Source: Desulfarculales bacterium UBA702 (GTDB lineage: Bacteria; Desulfobacterota; Syntrophobacteria; Syntrophobacterales; Syntrophobacteraceae). From it: a stretch of 64,000 bases of DNA. Position 1 is the first letter of the stretch. Each line of letters starts with the position of its first letter. The position numbers were made by a program, and so were the translations under genes. This document shows positions 24,080 to 32,807 of the stretch, piece after piece. The notes under the pieces are model-generated. The model was given only the letters and a program-made list of their open reading frames with translations. It had not been told where the DNA came from and searched no databases. Location: the NCBI GenBank assembly GCA_002298165.1, contig DBMI01000084.1, forward strand, positions 483 through 64,482, written 5' to 3'.

Positions 24080-26095
24080 TTATTTGGCTATATTCGATAA
24101 GGAAACCACCTGCAAGGCTCCGTCGGCCTGGGTCCAGGCTTGTCCGTAAAGATTGATGGCCTGGGAAAAGTTTTTGGCAGTCAGCGCTTTTTGGACCTGC
24201 GCCATCAGGTTTCGTGCCTTGAGGATGTTCTGGGGGTTCGCCTTCATTTCGACTGCATTCACTACGGCGTCAGTAGCCATGGTGTAATCGGCCTCGCGAA
24301 TGCTGCTTACAGCCTGGGTCACAGTCTGGCTAACCACACCACTTTTCATAAGCTCGGAAACAGCCTGTTGATGATAGATGAAAACCTGCAGGTATTCGGG
24401 CGTCCAGGAATTCGACCAGTACTTCGGATCGAGGCTGCTCTTAAGATAGGCAACCGCGTTCGAGATATACGGATTCTTTCCCTGGGTGTTCATCAGGCTC
24501 TCCAGCGAGGCAACGACCTTCTCGCACTGCTCTTTAGCAAGGGGTATCCGCGCCATCCATGCATGGTAAGGGACGGTCCTGGCATATGTCTGCAGGGTTG
24601 CCGGCTCGACCATGATGAACACGTTCAGGTTTTCGGAATCGACCGTCAATCCCGCGATATCCAGCGAAACCAGGCGGTCCACGACTTTGCTGATCCTTGC
24701 CTGCCAGATCGGCTTTCCCTGAGTTGCGGGTTGAATCTTACCGTAGGCATCCACGAAGTGGAGATTCGGTCCGAGCGCGGACACCTGCTCCGTGCCGTAG
24801 GAAGGCTTATCTCCCCACGAAATCCCGAGATAGACATTCACCGGAGTGGAAAACCTCGGCAGGGTTGCCTGGAACTTTAGATGCCCTCCGTAGGCGCTCA
24901 TCGCGGAAAGTGGAACGCTGCTCGAGGGAAATGGCCGCAGTATCGAGTACTGCAGACGGGGGATGTAGAAAATGGAGGGAGTGGCAGGCGTCGGCATGGC
25001 GATATCAATCGGGTTGCTCCACTTTATGACGAATGCGTCGTCATTTTCCACATTTGCATGCGAAGGCTGGAATGCATCCGGCGTGACGGGAAGATCGGCC
25101 GATCTGGTGTAGCCAACAAGGGCAAGGTGCGTTCCAAGCGCCAACCCTGTCACGTTTTCATTATCGGTTCCGCCCAGATAGGTGGACCAGACGAGGCTCG
25201 CATCCCCAATACGGTTTGTGTCAATCATGGCGAGGAAAGTATCCTTGCCGCCGGAGACTTCAGGCGCCCGGTAGCCGCGCAGAGGGAACCCCCCAACCGT
25301 CGTGCCGGTGATATAGGCATTGCCGGTCCTGTCGGCCGCAATATCGATTCCGGAACTGCTCGCTCCTACCGAGCCAATGTAGGTGCCATACACCAGGCTG
25401 GCATCGCCCGAGGCGTTGGTGTTGAACCGAATCAGCCAGGCTGGATACCCCGGAGAAACATCAGCCCATTGCTGATAGCCGTTACGGATCGGGAATTCCC
25501 AGGTTGCCGATCCTCCGGTCAGGTAAGCCTGGCCGTCCTGGGCGGCAACCTTCACGTCCGGAACTTGAGCGGAATCAAAAAATTCGTAGGCATCGGTTAT
25601 GTAAGTTGAGTAGAGGATAGAGGCCCCATCCGTGCTGAATTTGGATAGAAACGCCCAGTAGCAGCCGGTGCCTAGTGTGCTGATGTATGCATTGGCCGTG
25701 GGAAAGTCGGTGGATTTGGTGAGCCCCGAAACATAGACATTGCCGACGCTGTCTATAGCGATCCCGGTGCCCATATCTCGGTGATTGCCCCCAAGATAGG
25801 TAGACCATACGAGGCTATCTTCTCCGGCAAGGGTGGTGTTGAACTTTGCAACCCATGCGTCTTCCCTTGCAATATCACCCGCCGGGGCGGTCATATAGGC
25901 GTTCTTTACGGGAAAATCGGGGGCACCGGCATCGCCGTACCCTGTATAACCTGTCACATAGGCGTTTCCGCTGTTATCCGCCGCAATGGCTTTCGATGTC
26001 GATGAACAGGTGCTGCCCCCCAGAAAAGACGAATAGAGAAGGTTAAAGTCGGGATCGAGTTTCATTACAAAGGGCGTGCCGAGTCCATATGTCAT
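24080..26095 (-). CDS. SBBP-repeat exported protein, C-terminal part (frameshifted)
   Basis: 671 residues beginning inside a beta-propeller-like SBBP array: repeats of the type STYLGG...GNAYVTG...DFP continue to about residue 375. A beta-sandwich-like section and a helical C-terminal region (about 515-671) follow. There is no signal peptide or convincing ribosome site at the first ATG, and the frame can be extended upstream in family register (FPVANAYQSA). This is the severed downstream part of the gene whose N-terminus is at 26116-27294, not an independent gene. Confidence 0.75.
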   Translation of the reverse strand: MTYGLGTPFVMKLDPDFNLLYSSFLGGSTCSSTSKAIAADNSGNAYVTGYTGYGDAGAPDFPVKNAYMTAPAGDIAREDAWVAKFNTTLAGEDSLVWSTYLGGNHRDMGTGIAIDSVGNVYVSGLTKSTDFPTANAYISTLGTGCYWAFLSKFSTDGASILYSTYITDAYEFFDSAQVPDVKVAAQDGQAYLTGGSATWEFPIRNGYQQWADVSPGYPAWLIRFNTNASGDASLVYGTYIGSVGASSSGIDIAADRTGNAYITGTTVGGFPLRGYRAPEVSGGKDTFLAMIDTNRIGDASLVWSTYLGGTDNENVTGLALGTHLALVGYTRSADLPVTPDAFQPSHANVENDDAFVIKWSNPIDIAMPTPATPSIFYIPRLQYSILRPFPSSSVPLSAMSAYGGHLKFQATLPRFSTPVNVYLGISWGDKPSYGTEQVSALGPNLHFVDAYGKIQPATQGKPIWQARISKVVDRLVSLDIAGLTVDSENLNVFIMVEPATLQTYARTVPYHAWMARIPLAKEQCEKVVASLESLMNTQGKNPYISNAVAYLKSSLDPKYWSNSWTPEYLQVFIYHQQAVSELMKSGVVSQTVTQAVSSIREADYTMATDAVVNAVEMKANPQNILKARNLMAQVQKALTAKNFSQAINLYGQAWTQADGALQVVSLSNIAK

Positions 26096-26115
26096 CGCGG
26101 ACTGGTAGGCATTGG

Positions 26116-27294
26116 CTACCGGGAAGTGTTGCCGGCTTCATCCACGGCAATTCCGGAAGGAATGTCGGACTGCTTGCCGTCTATGATGATCGACGCAAGT
26201 AGTTCTCCGGTCGGACTGAATTTGGCCATGAACATTGTCTGCGTGTAGCCGCCCGATCTCCATACAAGCCACCCGGTTACCGGAAATTTCAGGGCGGCGG
26301 GATCATACATTGCGTCGTACGAATCCCAGTCCGAATAAGTCTCGCCCAGCACATAGACATTCCCGGAACCGTCGAGGGCAACCGCATGAGCCCTGTCCAG
26401 TCCTCCCCGGGCAAATTCCTCTCCACCCGCGGAAAGGCCCCCCGCGGAAACGCCGCCTCCGAGGTAGGTAAGAAAGTCCAGGGTGGGGTCTATCACCAGC
26501 GGTTTCGTGCGGTCGTAGGAATTTATGGCGAAGCCGATTTCATTTTCAGCAAGGACTGTGTAACGGCCAGGGATGGTCACCCGGACTCCATCAATTTCCT
26601 GGTAGACCACCGGGGCATGCTTTACGACCCGGCTTTGACCGGCATGAAGAACAAGGCATCCGTTCTCATCCACGCTGAGGCTGTCGATCCCGCGAAAGCC
26701 GATGCGGATTTTGCTAGGGTCTGAACCGGGCGCCGCAACAAAATCATATTCCAGTCGGCGGCCGTTCTCGTAATAGACCAGGTCGATCCCGGGATAGATA
26801 CCTTCGTATCTCGCCTGGCGGTAGAGAGGGACCCTGGTTCGCCATTTTTGAGGCTCATTGCCGACATAGTAGTTACGAAAACCTTCCAATTTATCCTGGA
26901 CCGTCATTCGCGGATCGGGGTTGGCATCCAGCCACCGCATCGAGACCACCCGGGCCGGGATTTCATCGCGTTTTGCAGGCCTCGATAAAATGTCGGAAGA
27001 ATTGGTCGGCTTTTCCGGATTCAGGATTTCTGGATAGACAAAAACAGCTTCGCTGGGCGTAAGGAGAAGTTCATAGCCCGGTCCGCGCCCAAAAACTTTT
27101 ACCTCACCCGATGAATTCCCAACATCCTCGAAGGTAAGAGGCATCTTGAATCTGTGCTCTGTTGAGTATTGCGCATCATTAACTCGAGGCGCGACAGACT
27201 GATCAGCGCCTAAAACCTGGGAGAAACTGCCCGGGGCAAGCAGAATAAACGCTCCGAGTAAAACAGCTACTGTGCTGATTTTTACTTTCTTCAT
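26116..27294 (-). CDS. SBBP-repeat exported protein, N-terminal part (frameshifted)
   Basis: 392 residues from the ATG at 27294 (good GGAGGGG upstream), with a signal peptide. The N-terminal domain has YPGIDLVYYENGRRLEYDF and APGSDPSKIRIGF, as in the domain that precedes SBBP repeats, followed by the first repeats. The frame ends at a TAG just after GIAVDEAGN. A normal repeat would continue YVTG...FP; here the Asn codon is followed within two bases by the FPVANAY stretch in another frame. A deletion of most of one repeat linker with frame loss is therefore visible near 26110-26125. Either a pseudogene or an assembly error in a repetitive gene. Confidence 0.75.
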   Translation of the reverse strand: MKKVKISTVAVLLGAFILLAPGSFSQVLGADQSVAPRVNDAQYSTEHRFKMPLTFEDVGNSSGEVKVFGRGPGYELLLTPSEAVFVYPEILNPEKPTNSSDILSRPAKRDEIPARVVSMRWLDANPDPRMTVQDKLEGFRNYYVGNEPQKWRTRVPLYRQARYEGIYPGIDLVYYENGRRLEYDFVAAPGSDPSKIRIGFRGIDSLSVDENGCLVLHAGQSRVVKHAPVVYQEIDGVRVTIPGRYTVLAENEIGFAINSYDRTKPLVIDPTLDFLTYLGGGVSAGGLSAGGEEFARGGLDRAHAVALDGSGNVYVLGETYSDWDSYDAMYDPAALKFPVTGWLVWRSGGYTQTMFMAKFSPTGELLASIIIDGKQSDIPSGIAVDEAGNTSR

Positions 27295-27692
27295 TTTAAC
27301 CCCTCCTGCTGCTGGAATAAGAAGCACTCTGGAGGGAACGCGTTGAGCATTACCTGTGCCAAAGCCGCTGGAATCACTACAAACACGGTTTCATGTATCC
27401 ACTTGTCAGCCGGCCTCAATGGCGACGCCATGAAATGCGCGCAAAATTACGAAATAGAGTGACACCGATTTTTGAAAAGGAGCGATTATTTTCAAGCATG
27501 GATAAATCAAAAAGCAGGTATGGTGGGCAGGATCGAAAATAAACACTGGACCGGGATGTGCAACATAGCCCAGCTCGAGGAGAAAAACTGAAATGAGACT
27601 ATAAATCCGCGAAGATCTCTTTTTAAAGATCTTCCCTCCGATTCAGGACGCTAGGCATATGATAGCCCCAAGTGATCGAGCCCGAATAGAAA
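27295..27692. other. Intergenic region, nothing recognised
   Basis: 398 bp upstream of the SBBP-repeat gene and downstream of the S41 peptidase gene, both on the minus strand. No frame with a ribosome site and no clear hairpin with a T-run. Confidence 0.4.
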
Positions 27693-28958
27693 TCACCCTC
27701 CAGTTTGTTTCTGGAGCACGTCGATGGCCTGCAGAAACTGGTTGTCGCCACTTTGCCACATCTGTTCCGGCGTCATTTTGCGCAGGAGATCGGGGGTCAA
27801 TTCCTTCACATTTAACGGAAGCGCAACTGCTATTTCGGGAGAAATTCCCTTATGCCAGATGACATGCCCGGCGGGTGTAAGCCATTCGCTTACCGCGAGT
27901 AACAGTGCGGAACCATCCGAAAGGGTGAAATCCTGCAGGACGGTGCCCGTGCCGAAGGTCTTTTCTCCGACCAAAATGGCTCTATGAGCATCATTCAAGG
28001 CGCCGGCGACAATCTCCGATGCACTGGCTGAACCGCCGTTTACGAGCACCGCGAGCGGTATATCGTATGCCAGTCCTCCAGAATCTACCGGAATGTTTTT
28101 AATTTCCCCTTTGGCATTCTTTTCCAGCACCAAGGTCCCACTTCGCAGAAACTGGCTGGCAGCCCCGACGGCTTCACTGAAAACACCGCCCGGATTGTTG
28201 CGAAGGTCCAGAATGACTCCCTTTATTTTCGCATCTTTCTTAATCTCTTCAAGGGCGTTTCGAAGTTCTTTCGTTGTTCCCCGGCTGAAGCCCGCAATAC
28301 GCAAATCCGCCATTTTCTTGCCCGGCACCAAGTTCCACGTTACGTTCCGGATATGTACGACGGCGCGCACCACGGTAACGTCCCGCGTTTTTCCGGTATC
28401 AGGATTTAAAATCGTGAGGGTCACGGACGTCCCCGGTTTTCCGGTTATCTCCCCTAAAACCTTTTCCAGGGGGATGCCTGTAGTATCTTTGCCGTCAACC
28501 TTCAATATGATTTCCCCTGCGCGAAGACCCGCCTTTTTCGCCGGAGAGTCATCTATCGGCGCCACAATTACGACTTGACCGGCCTTGATCCTCACTTCCG
28601 CGCCTATCCCCTGGAATTTGCCTTCAACAAAATTCAGTTCGGACTTCAACATCCCGGGAGTCAGAAAAGTGCTGTGACCGGTATCGCCAAGAGCATCCAC
28701 CATGCCGCCGATCGCCCCGTAAGTCAGGTTGCGGGGCTGAATGGCTTCTCGGTCCACGTACTCCTTCTGGATCACGTTCCAGGCCTCGGCCATCAGCTTG
28801 AAATCGGGCAGGGATTGTTCCGGCATATTTCTGAGCGGCACCAGAGTAGCCAGTACGCCTCTGTCGAGAACCACCCCTCCGACACCCCCCAGGATCATGC
28901 ACATTAAAAAAAAGAAAATCCGCCGTGGTGATAGGAGATCTTTCGAATCAAAAATCAT
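27693..28958 (-). CDS. S41-family C-terminal processing peptidase (CtpA-like)
   Basis: 421 residues. N-terminal membrane anchor or signal (about 13-35), a PDZ domain (about 115-190) with GIGAEV, and the S41 protease core. The catalytic Ser312 is in GGSASASEI and Lys333 in GEKTFGTG, forming the Ser-Lys dyad. LDLRNNPGG is present. Periplasmic processing of C-termini. Start supported by GGAG upstream of ATG. Confidence 0.94.
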   Translation of the reverse strand: MIFDSKDLLSPRRIFFFLMCMILGGVGGVVLDRGVLATLVPLRNMPEQSLPDFKLMAEAWNVIQKEYVDREAIQPRNLTYGAIGGMVDALGDTGHSTFLTPGMLKSELNFVEGKFQGIGAEVRIKAGQVVIVAPIDDSPAKKAGLRAGEIILKVDGKDTTGIPLEKVLGEITGKPGTSVTLTILNPDTGKTRDVTVVRAVVHIRNVTWNLVPGKKMADLRIAGFSRGTTKELRNALEEIKKDAKIKGVILDLRNNPGGVFSEAVGAASQFLRSGTLVLEKNAKGEIKNIPVDSGGLAYDIPLAVLVNGGSASASEIVAGALNDAHRAILVGEKTFGTGTVLQDFTLSDGSALLLAVSEWLTPAGHVIWHKGISPEIAVALPLNVKELTPDLLRKMTPEQMWQSGDNQFLQAIDVLQKQTGG

Positions 28959-29518
28959 TTTTCTCTCCAGTAACTTAGCTCAAAGCAAAACTGTTCACTT
29001 GGCAATTTGCGTGTTAGTACAATCTAAATCTGAATGCTTCCATGGCCATTTCAGATGACAAGTTCGGCATCGTGGATACTCCCCCGTAAGACAGACAAGG
29101 TTTTTGCCTGATACTATTTTGCATCGGCCGATCTTGAGCCTGGTTGATCATAATCATTATTTTGGGAGCACGGTGGAACAAACCTAAGGTATATCCACCA
29201 GGCAAGGTCACCCGCTTTCCTTGGGCAAATGCCGGCGAACTGTAACAGGTCGAAAGAGCAATTCTATCGAAACCAAGCGTCTGGCTCTTTGTGTATGGCT
29301 GATTATAGTTTCTGAAAAATTATGAAAAAGAAAGTTCTGGTAGAGGGAAGTTTCGACAGCACTGGCGATCAACTCCCCGGGTGCTGAGAGCAACGGTTTC
29401 TGAACAGACTTCTGCCCGGCTCCGAAGTCGACAGACGAGTGATGCCGCAAGGGATCACACAGGCGCTACGCGGTTCATCGAATCGCCAAACCAGAATTCT
29501 TCATGATGAGGAGGATAA
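28959..29518. other. Intergenic region upstream of the YeeE/YedE pair
   Basis: 560 bp between divergent genes. Short frames on the minus strand lack ribosome sites. It presumably carries the promoters of the S41 peptidase and of the transporter operon; no riboswitch or operator recognised. Confidence 0.4.
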
Positions 29519-30043
29519 ATGGCAAAGGTCCTCGATAAAGGGTGGAATCCCTATCTGGCAGGGGCGCTAGCAGGGCTGCTTCTCGTCGCCTCGATCTGGT
29601 TTACCGGAAAATATGCGGGAGCATCGACTACGTATGTGCGGGCCATCGGAATGGTCGAGACCGTCTTTTCCCCCGAGCGTGTCAAACAGACGGAATACTT
29701 GATGAAAGAAGCCCCGATCATCGATTGGCAGTGGATGTTCGTGATCGGCATAATATTAGGGTCTTTCCTTTCGGCTGCTCAGTCCGGCGACCTGAAGCTT
29801 AAAGCAGTCCCCGATCTGTGGGAGAGCCGATTTGGCCCGAGCCGACTGAAAAGGGCTGGTGCAGCATTCCTTGGCGGGACAATTGCCATGTTCGGCGCTC
29901 GTCTGGCTGACGGCTGACCAAGCGGACATGGGCTGAGCGGTTCGCTTCAGCTTGCGGTAAGTGGTTTTATTGCCCTTGCCTGCTTTTTCCTGGGCGGAAT
30001 GATCATGGCCAGAATTCTGTACGGTGGAGGTAAAATCCAATGA
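29519..30043 (+). CDS. YeeE/YedE-family transporter, first half, selenocysteine-containing (TGA at 29915-29917 read through)
   Basis: Read with the in-frame TGA as Sec, the gene encodes 174 residues and ends in an ATGA overlap with the second transporter half. Up to the TGA there are 132 residues with hydrophobic helices (about 14-30, 72-88, 112-128). The TGA falls in GARLADG-Sec-PSGHGLSG, exactly where YeeE/YedE proteins have the conserved Cys of the GCxxGHG motif. After it, 41 more codons encode the expected final helix (LQLAVSGFIALACFFLGG). A bacterial-SECIS-like hairpin follows at 29932-29951. Strong GAGGAGG upstream of ATG. The family moves thiosulfate- or selenium-type anions through Cys relays. 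Standard gene calling would truncate it at 29917. Confidence 0.85.
29932..29951 (+). promoter_or_regulatory. Candidate bacterial SECIS element
   Basis: Stem GCTGA(bulged T on the 3' side)GCG with loop GTT, beginning 15 nt after the TGA. The apical GU lies 23-24 nt after it, within the range used by SelB-dependent elements; the E. coli fdhF element also has a bulged U and apical GU. It lies inside the coding sequence, as bacterial SECIS elements do. Confidence 0.65.
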
Positions 30044-30567
30044 ACATTCTTGTATATGGGCTTATCACCGGCATCATTTTTGGCTTTCTTCTGCAAAAGG
30101 GGCGAGTGCTTCGCTATGACAGACAACTTGGGGCGCTGCGCCTCCAGGATATGACCATTGTAAAATTCATGTTGTCAACAATACTTGTCAGCATGATCGG
30201 AGTGTATCTGCTCAAAGATCTTGGGCTTGTCCAACTCTCATTGAAACCAACGCTTTTGGGGGCGAATATTCTCGGAGGTCTCATTTTTGGCCTGGGTTGG
30301 GGTCTTTTCGGCTACTGTCCGGGCACCTCTGGAGGGGCCTTGGGCGAAGGGCGATGGGATGCTATCTGGGGAATTTGGGGCATGCTGCTGGGGGCGGGCC
30401 TTTACGCCGAGGCTTTTCCCTGGGTCAAGAAGAATATCCTGCCACTGGGCGATTTGGGCAAGATTACTATCCCACAGATTCTTGGCATCAATCATTGGAT
30501 CGTAATCGCAGTCTTACTAATAGGTGCTGTTGGGCTTACTCGGTGGTTTGAAAAAAAGGGGTTCTAA
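30040..30567 (+). CDS. YeeE/YedE-family transporter, second half
   Basis: 175 residues with about five hydrophobic segments. Conserved Cys93 lies in the family motif GYCPGTSGGALGEG. The start codon overlaps the stop of the first half (ATGA), so the two are coupled and probably form one transporter. Together they match the two-gene YeeE/YedE arrangement. Substrate not certain: thiosulfate in characterised YeeE, selenium compounds proposed for YedE. Confidence 0.88.
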   Translation: MNILVYGLITGIIFGFLLQKGRVLRYDRQLGALRLQDMTIVKFMLSTILVSMIGVYLLKDLGLVQLSLKPTLLGANILGGLIFGLGWGLFGYCPGTSGGALGEGRWDAIWGIWGMLLGAGLYAEAFPWVKKNILPLGDLGKITIPQILGINHWIVIAVLLIGAVGLTRWFEKKGF

Positions 30568-30694
30568 GAAGGTCCTTGGCAAAATTCTGCTCAACAGCAA
30601 GGATTTTGTTCGTCGAATCTATTCGGAAAATTGGTGCCCCCACCGCCGCTACAACAAGCCGGCATTTAGTGCCTAACCTAAACCAATAACGAAC

Positions 30695-30727
30695 CATGCC
30701 CCTGGCAAGCCGTTGGCCAGGAGCATG
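30695..30727. terminator. Hairpin between convergent genes
   Basis: CATGCCCCTGGC pairs with GCCAGGAGCATG (one mismatch) in the gap between the transporter operon and the convergent CMD gene. No good T-run follows on either strand, so terminator function is uncertain. Confidence 0.4.
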
Positions 30728-30765
30728 ATGCTTGATGGCTTTCGTTCAGGGCTTGGGAAAAGGAG

Positions 30766-31083
30766 TCATTTCTTCTCGCAAAGATCGTAGACCCAGCTCA
30801 GAGCCGCCGATATCGTTGGGAACCCTATCGTACTGGTGAGCAGCATGATCGTGTGATAGATCTCTTCAGGTGTAGCTCCTGCTTTGAGCGCTCGCCTGGC
30901 ATGGCTGTGGACAGATCCCTCCGACCTGATAGCTGCTGCTGCGGCGAGTTGAATCAAGTGGGATGTTTTCTCGTCAACAGGGCCTTGTTTTCGAACTGTT
31001 TCACCCAGATTTTCCAGGGCCTTAAAGTAATCCTCGTACTGCTGCCTCGTTTTGCTGTACCACGCCGGGAATTCTTGATCCAT
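30766..31083 (-). CDS. Carboxymuconolactone-decarboxylase-family protein lacking redox Cys
   Basis: 105 residues, a single CMD/AhpD-fold domain. The usual EGCxxxH redox motif reads SEGSVHSHARRALKAGA here, so both positions normally Cys are Ser and only one Cys remains (C-terminal). AhpD-type disulfide chemistry is thus unlikely. It starts 30 bp after the molybdopterin-binding gene on the same strand (GGGGGTGTGGG before ATG), probably the same operon. Confidence 0.8.
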   Translation of the reverse strand: MDQEFPAWYSKTRQQYEDYFKALENLGETVRKQGPVDEKTSHLIQLAAAAAIRSEGSVHSHARRALKAGATPEEIYHTIMLLTSTIGFPTISAALSWVYDLCEKK

Positions 31084-31113
31084 CCCACACCCCCTTTAAG
31101 TAATTGTGATAGG

Positions 31114-32109
31114 TTAATTTCCCTTTCCAAACGGGCAAATGGGGAACTTGCACTCGGTGCAATGCAGGCATAGCCCTCCATGTCCCATATCCGCGATGTC
31201 CTTGCGGTTTAGGCGCTCACCTGCAAGAACCCTCGGTAAAGTCAGATCGAAGATGGTCGTTTCATGATACAGCCCACAAGCTGGAATTCCGAGGACCGGG
31301 ACATCCCCGATAAAAGACATCATAAACATGGCGCCGGGAATAATGGGATCTCCATATAAAAAATCCACGGCGCCGGCTTGAGCAACGGCGTGCCGGGTCA
31401 CGTCATCGGGATCGACAGACATCCCACCTGTAAGCAGCAAAAGATCAGCTCCCTTCGATAGAAGCCCCTTTATTTCGCGTTCAATGCAGGAGGCATCGTC
31501 GGGCGTGAATGCGATGCCTATGATCTCTGATCCGATTTGAGCTATTTTCCTGCGAAGTATCGGCTCGAACTGGTCTTCTATAAGGCGGGAATAGATTTCA
31601 TTGTCTGTAACGACTATGCCCGCGCGGGCCTTTCTTAAAGGTTTTACTTCCAGAATTGATCCAGACTGATTTGAAATCCTGACTGCTTCATCTACGATTT
31701 CGGCTCGAATAACAAGCGGGATGGCACGAACTCCAGCCACCGTATCATCCTGATGTACAGGAAAATTCGTATAGCGAGTGGCGCACATCACCTCTGCCAG
31801 CGTATTAACCTGGCTTAAAGCTTCTATGTTTACTTTGAAAAGGCCGTCCCGAGCCGCCAAAAGGGAGATTTTCCGTTCTTTCGGTTCATCTTTCCATGTG
31901 ACCCGTCTTCCACATAGAGCATCAGCCAGCGCAACAGCGGCATCGTTTTCATGAAGGTATCCCTCTTCAATTTTAAGGACATAAAGGTTGTTCTTGCCCA
32001 GCCTTTGCAAATGGCAAATATCCGCTTCCTGGATTTTGTAGCCCTTCTTGAATGCCGGACCCTTGAATTCCCCGCGCCGAATCTCGGCTATGTCATGGGC
32101 GAGAACCAT
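31114..32109 (-). CDS. Molybdopterin-binding (MoeA/CinA-like) protein with C-terminal Cys motif
   Basis: 331 residues from the first ATG. The MoCF-biosynthesis domain (about 165-300) shows VTDNEIYSRL and the LLTGGMSVDPDDVT motif. The C-terminus ends in CLHCTECKFPICPFG (CxxCxxCxxxxC), which could hold a metal or Fe-S site. The upstream in-frame residues VRIEEAIG look like the normal family N-terminus, but there is no ATG, GTG or TTG between them and an in-frame stop. The true start may therefore be non-canonical, or the 5' end damaged. Role in molybdenum cofactor use or regulation is inferred. Confidence 0.8.
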   Translation of the reverse strand: MVLAHDIAEIRRGEFKGPAFKKGYKIQEADICHLQRLGKNNLYVLKIEEGYLHENDAAVALADALCGRRVTWKDEPKERKISLLAARDGLFKVNIEALSQVNTLAEVMCATRYTNFPVHQDDTVAGVRAIPLVIRAEIVDEAVRISNQSGSILEVKPLRKARAGIVVTDNEIYSRLIEDQFEPILRRKIAQIGSEIIGIAFTPDDASCIEREIKGLLSKGADLLLLTGGMSVDPDDVTRHAVAQAGAVDFLYGDPIIPGAMFMMSFIGDVPVLGIPACGLYHETTIFDLTLPRVLAGERLNRKDIADMGHGGLCLHCTECKFPICPFGKGN

Positions 32110-32375
32110 ACCAATGGCCTCTTCGATCCTAACTCTTGCATGGCTTATTTCAGGACCTCGGTATCAGGAGGAGCAGATACCAATCTATCCCTTACCAGTA
32201 TTCAGAAGACGGATTCTTTAAGATTAAATACGTGCCGGCATCGTCTCTATATTATTGGACCTCGTTCTACTGGATTTTCGGAATTCATGTTACATTACCG
32301 GCCGAAAAGCCGTGCCGTTTGAGTGTCGAAATCGTTGCAGAGGTCTTCTTGCAATGAAGCCGGAAGGAGCAATTT

Positions 32376-32807
32376 ATGGTCTTGAGCAGAGAAGAAATGA
32401 TCAGTGCTATAGTCGAATGGGAAAAGTACTGGAACGAACATGATATCGACAGAGTCATGGATCTTTTTCATGAGGAGGTTGTTTTCGAGCACTGGCTGGA
32501 CATCAGGGTTAAAGGCAAACAAAATTTATATCAATCGTGGGTTCCCTGGTTCAAAAATCATGGAGGTTTCCGGTTTACTACTGAGGATCTTTTTGTGGAC
32601 GAAAAGGAGCAGAAAATCCTCTACAGATGGCAATTGGATTGGCCCTCATTGGAAAAAGGATTTGAAGGAAAGCAAGAAAAACGTCGAGGAGTTGATGTGG
32701 TCCACTTCAAGGACGGGAAGGTAATTGAAAAATTGACTTATTCCAAAACAACCGTCGAAATAGACGGGGCCAGGATTCGATTGTCACCTGATGAAGGGCG
32801 AAAGTGA
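32376..32807 (+). CDS. SnoaL/NTF2-like protein
   Basis: 143 residues with an NTF2-like cone fold pattern: EWEKYWNEHDIDRVMDLFHEEVVFEHW at the N-terminus and VVHFKDGKVIEKLTY near the end. AAGGAGC stands 6 nt before ATG. Divergent from the molybdopterin-binding gene. Ligand or enzymatic role cannot be told. Confidence 0.7.
   Translation: MVLSREEMISAIVEWEKYWNEHDIDRVMDLFHEEVVFEHWLDIRVKGKQNLYQSWVPWFKNHGGFRFTTEDLFVDEKEQKILYRWQLDWPSLEKGFEGKQEKRRGVDVVHFKDGKVIEKLTYSKTTVEIDGARIRLSPDEGRK

Noticed and set aside
29519..29917. A 132-residue truncated YeeE/YedE protein ending at the TGA
   Set aside because: The frame continues past the TGA in family register to an ATGA overlap with the next gene and a SECIS-like hairpin follows, so read-through is more plausible than truncation.
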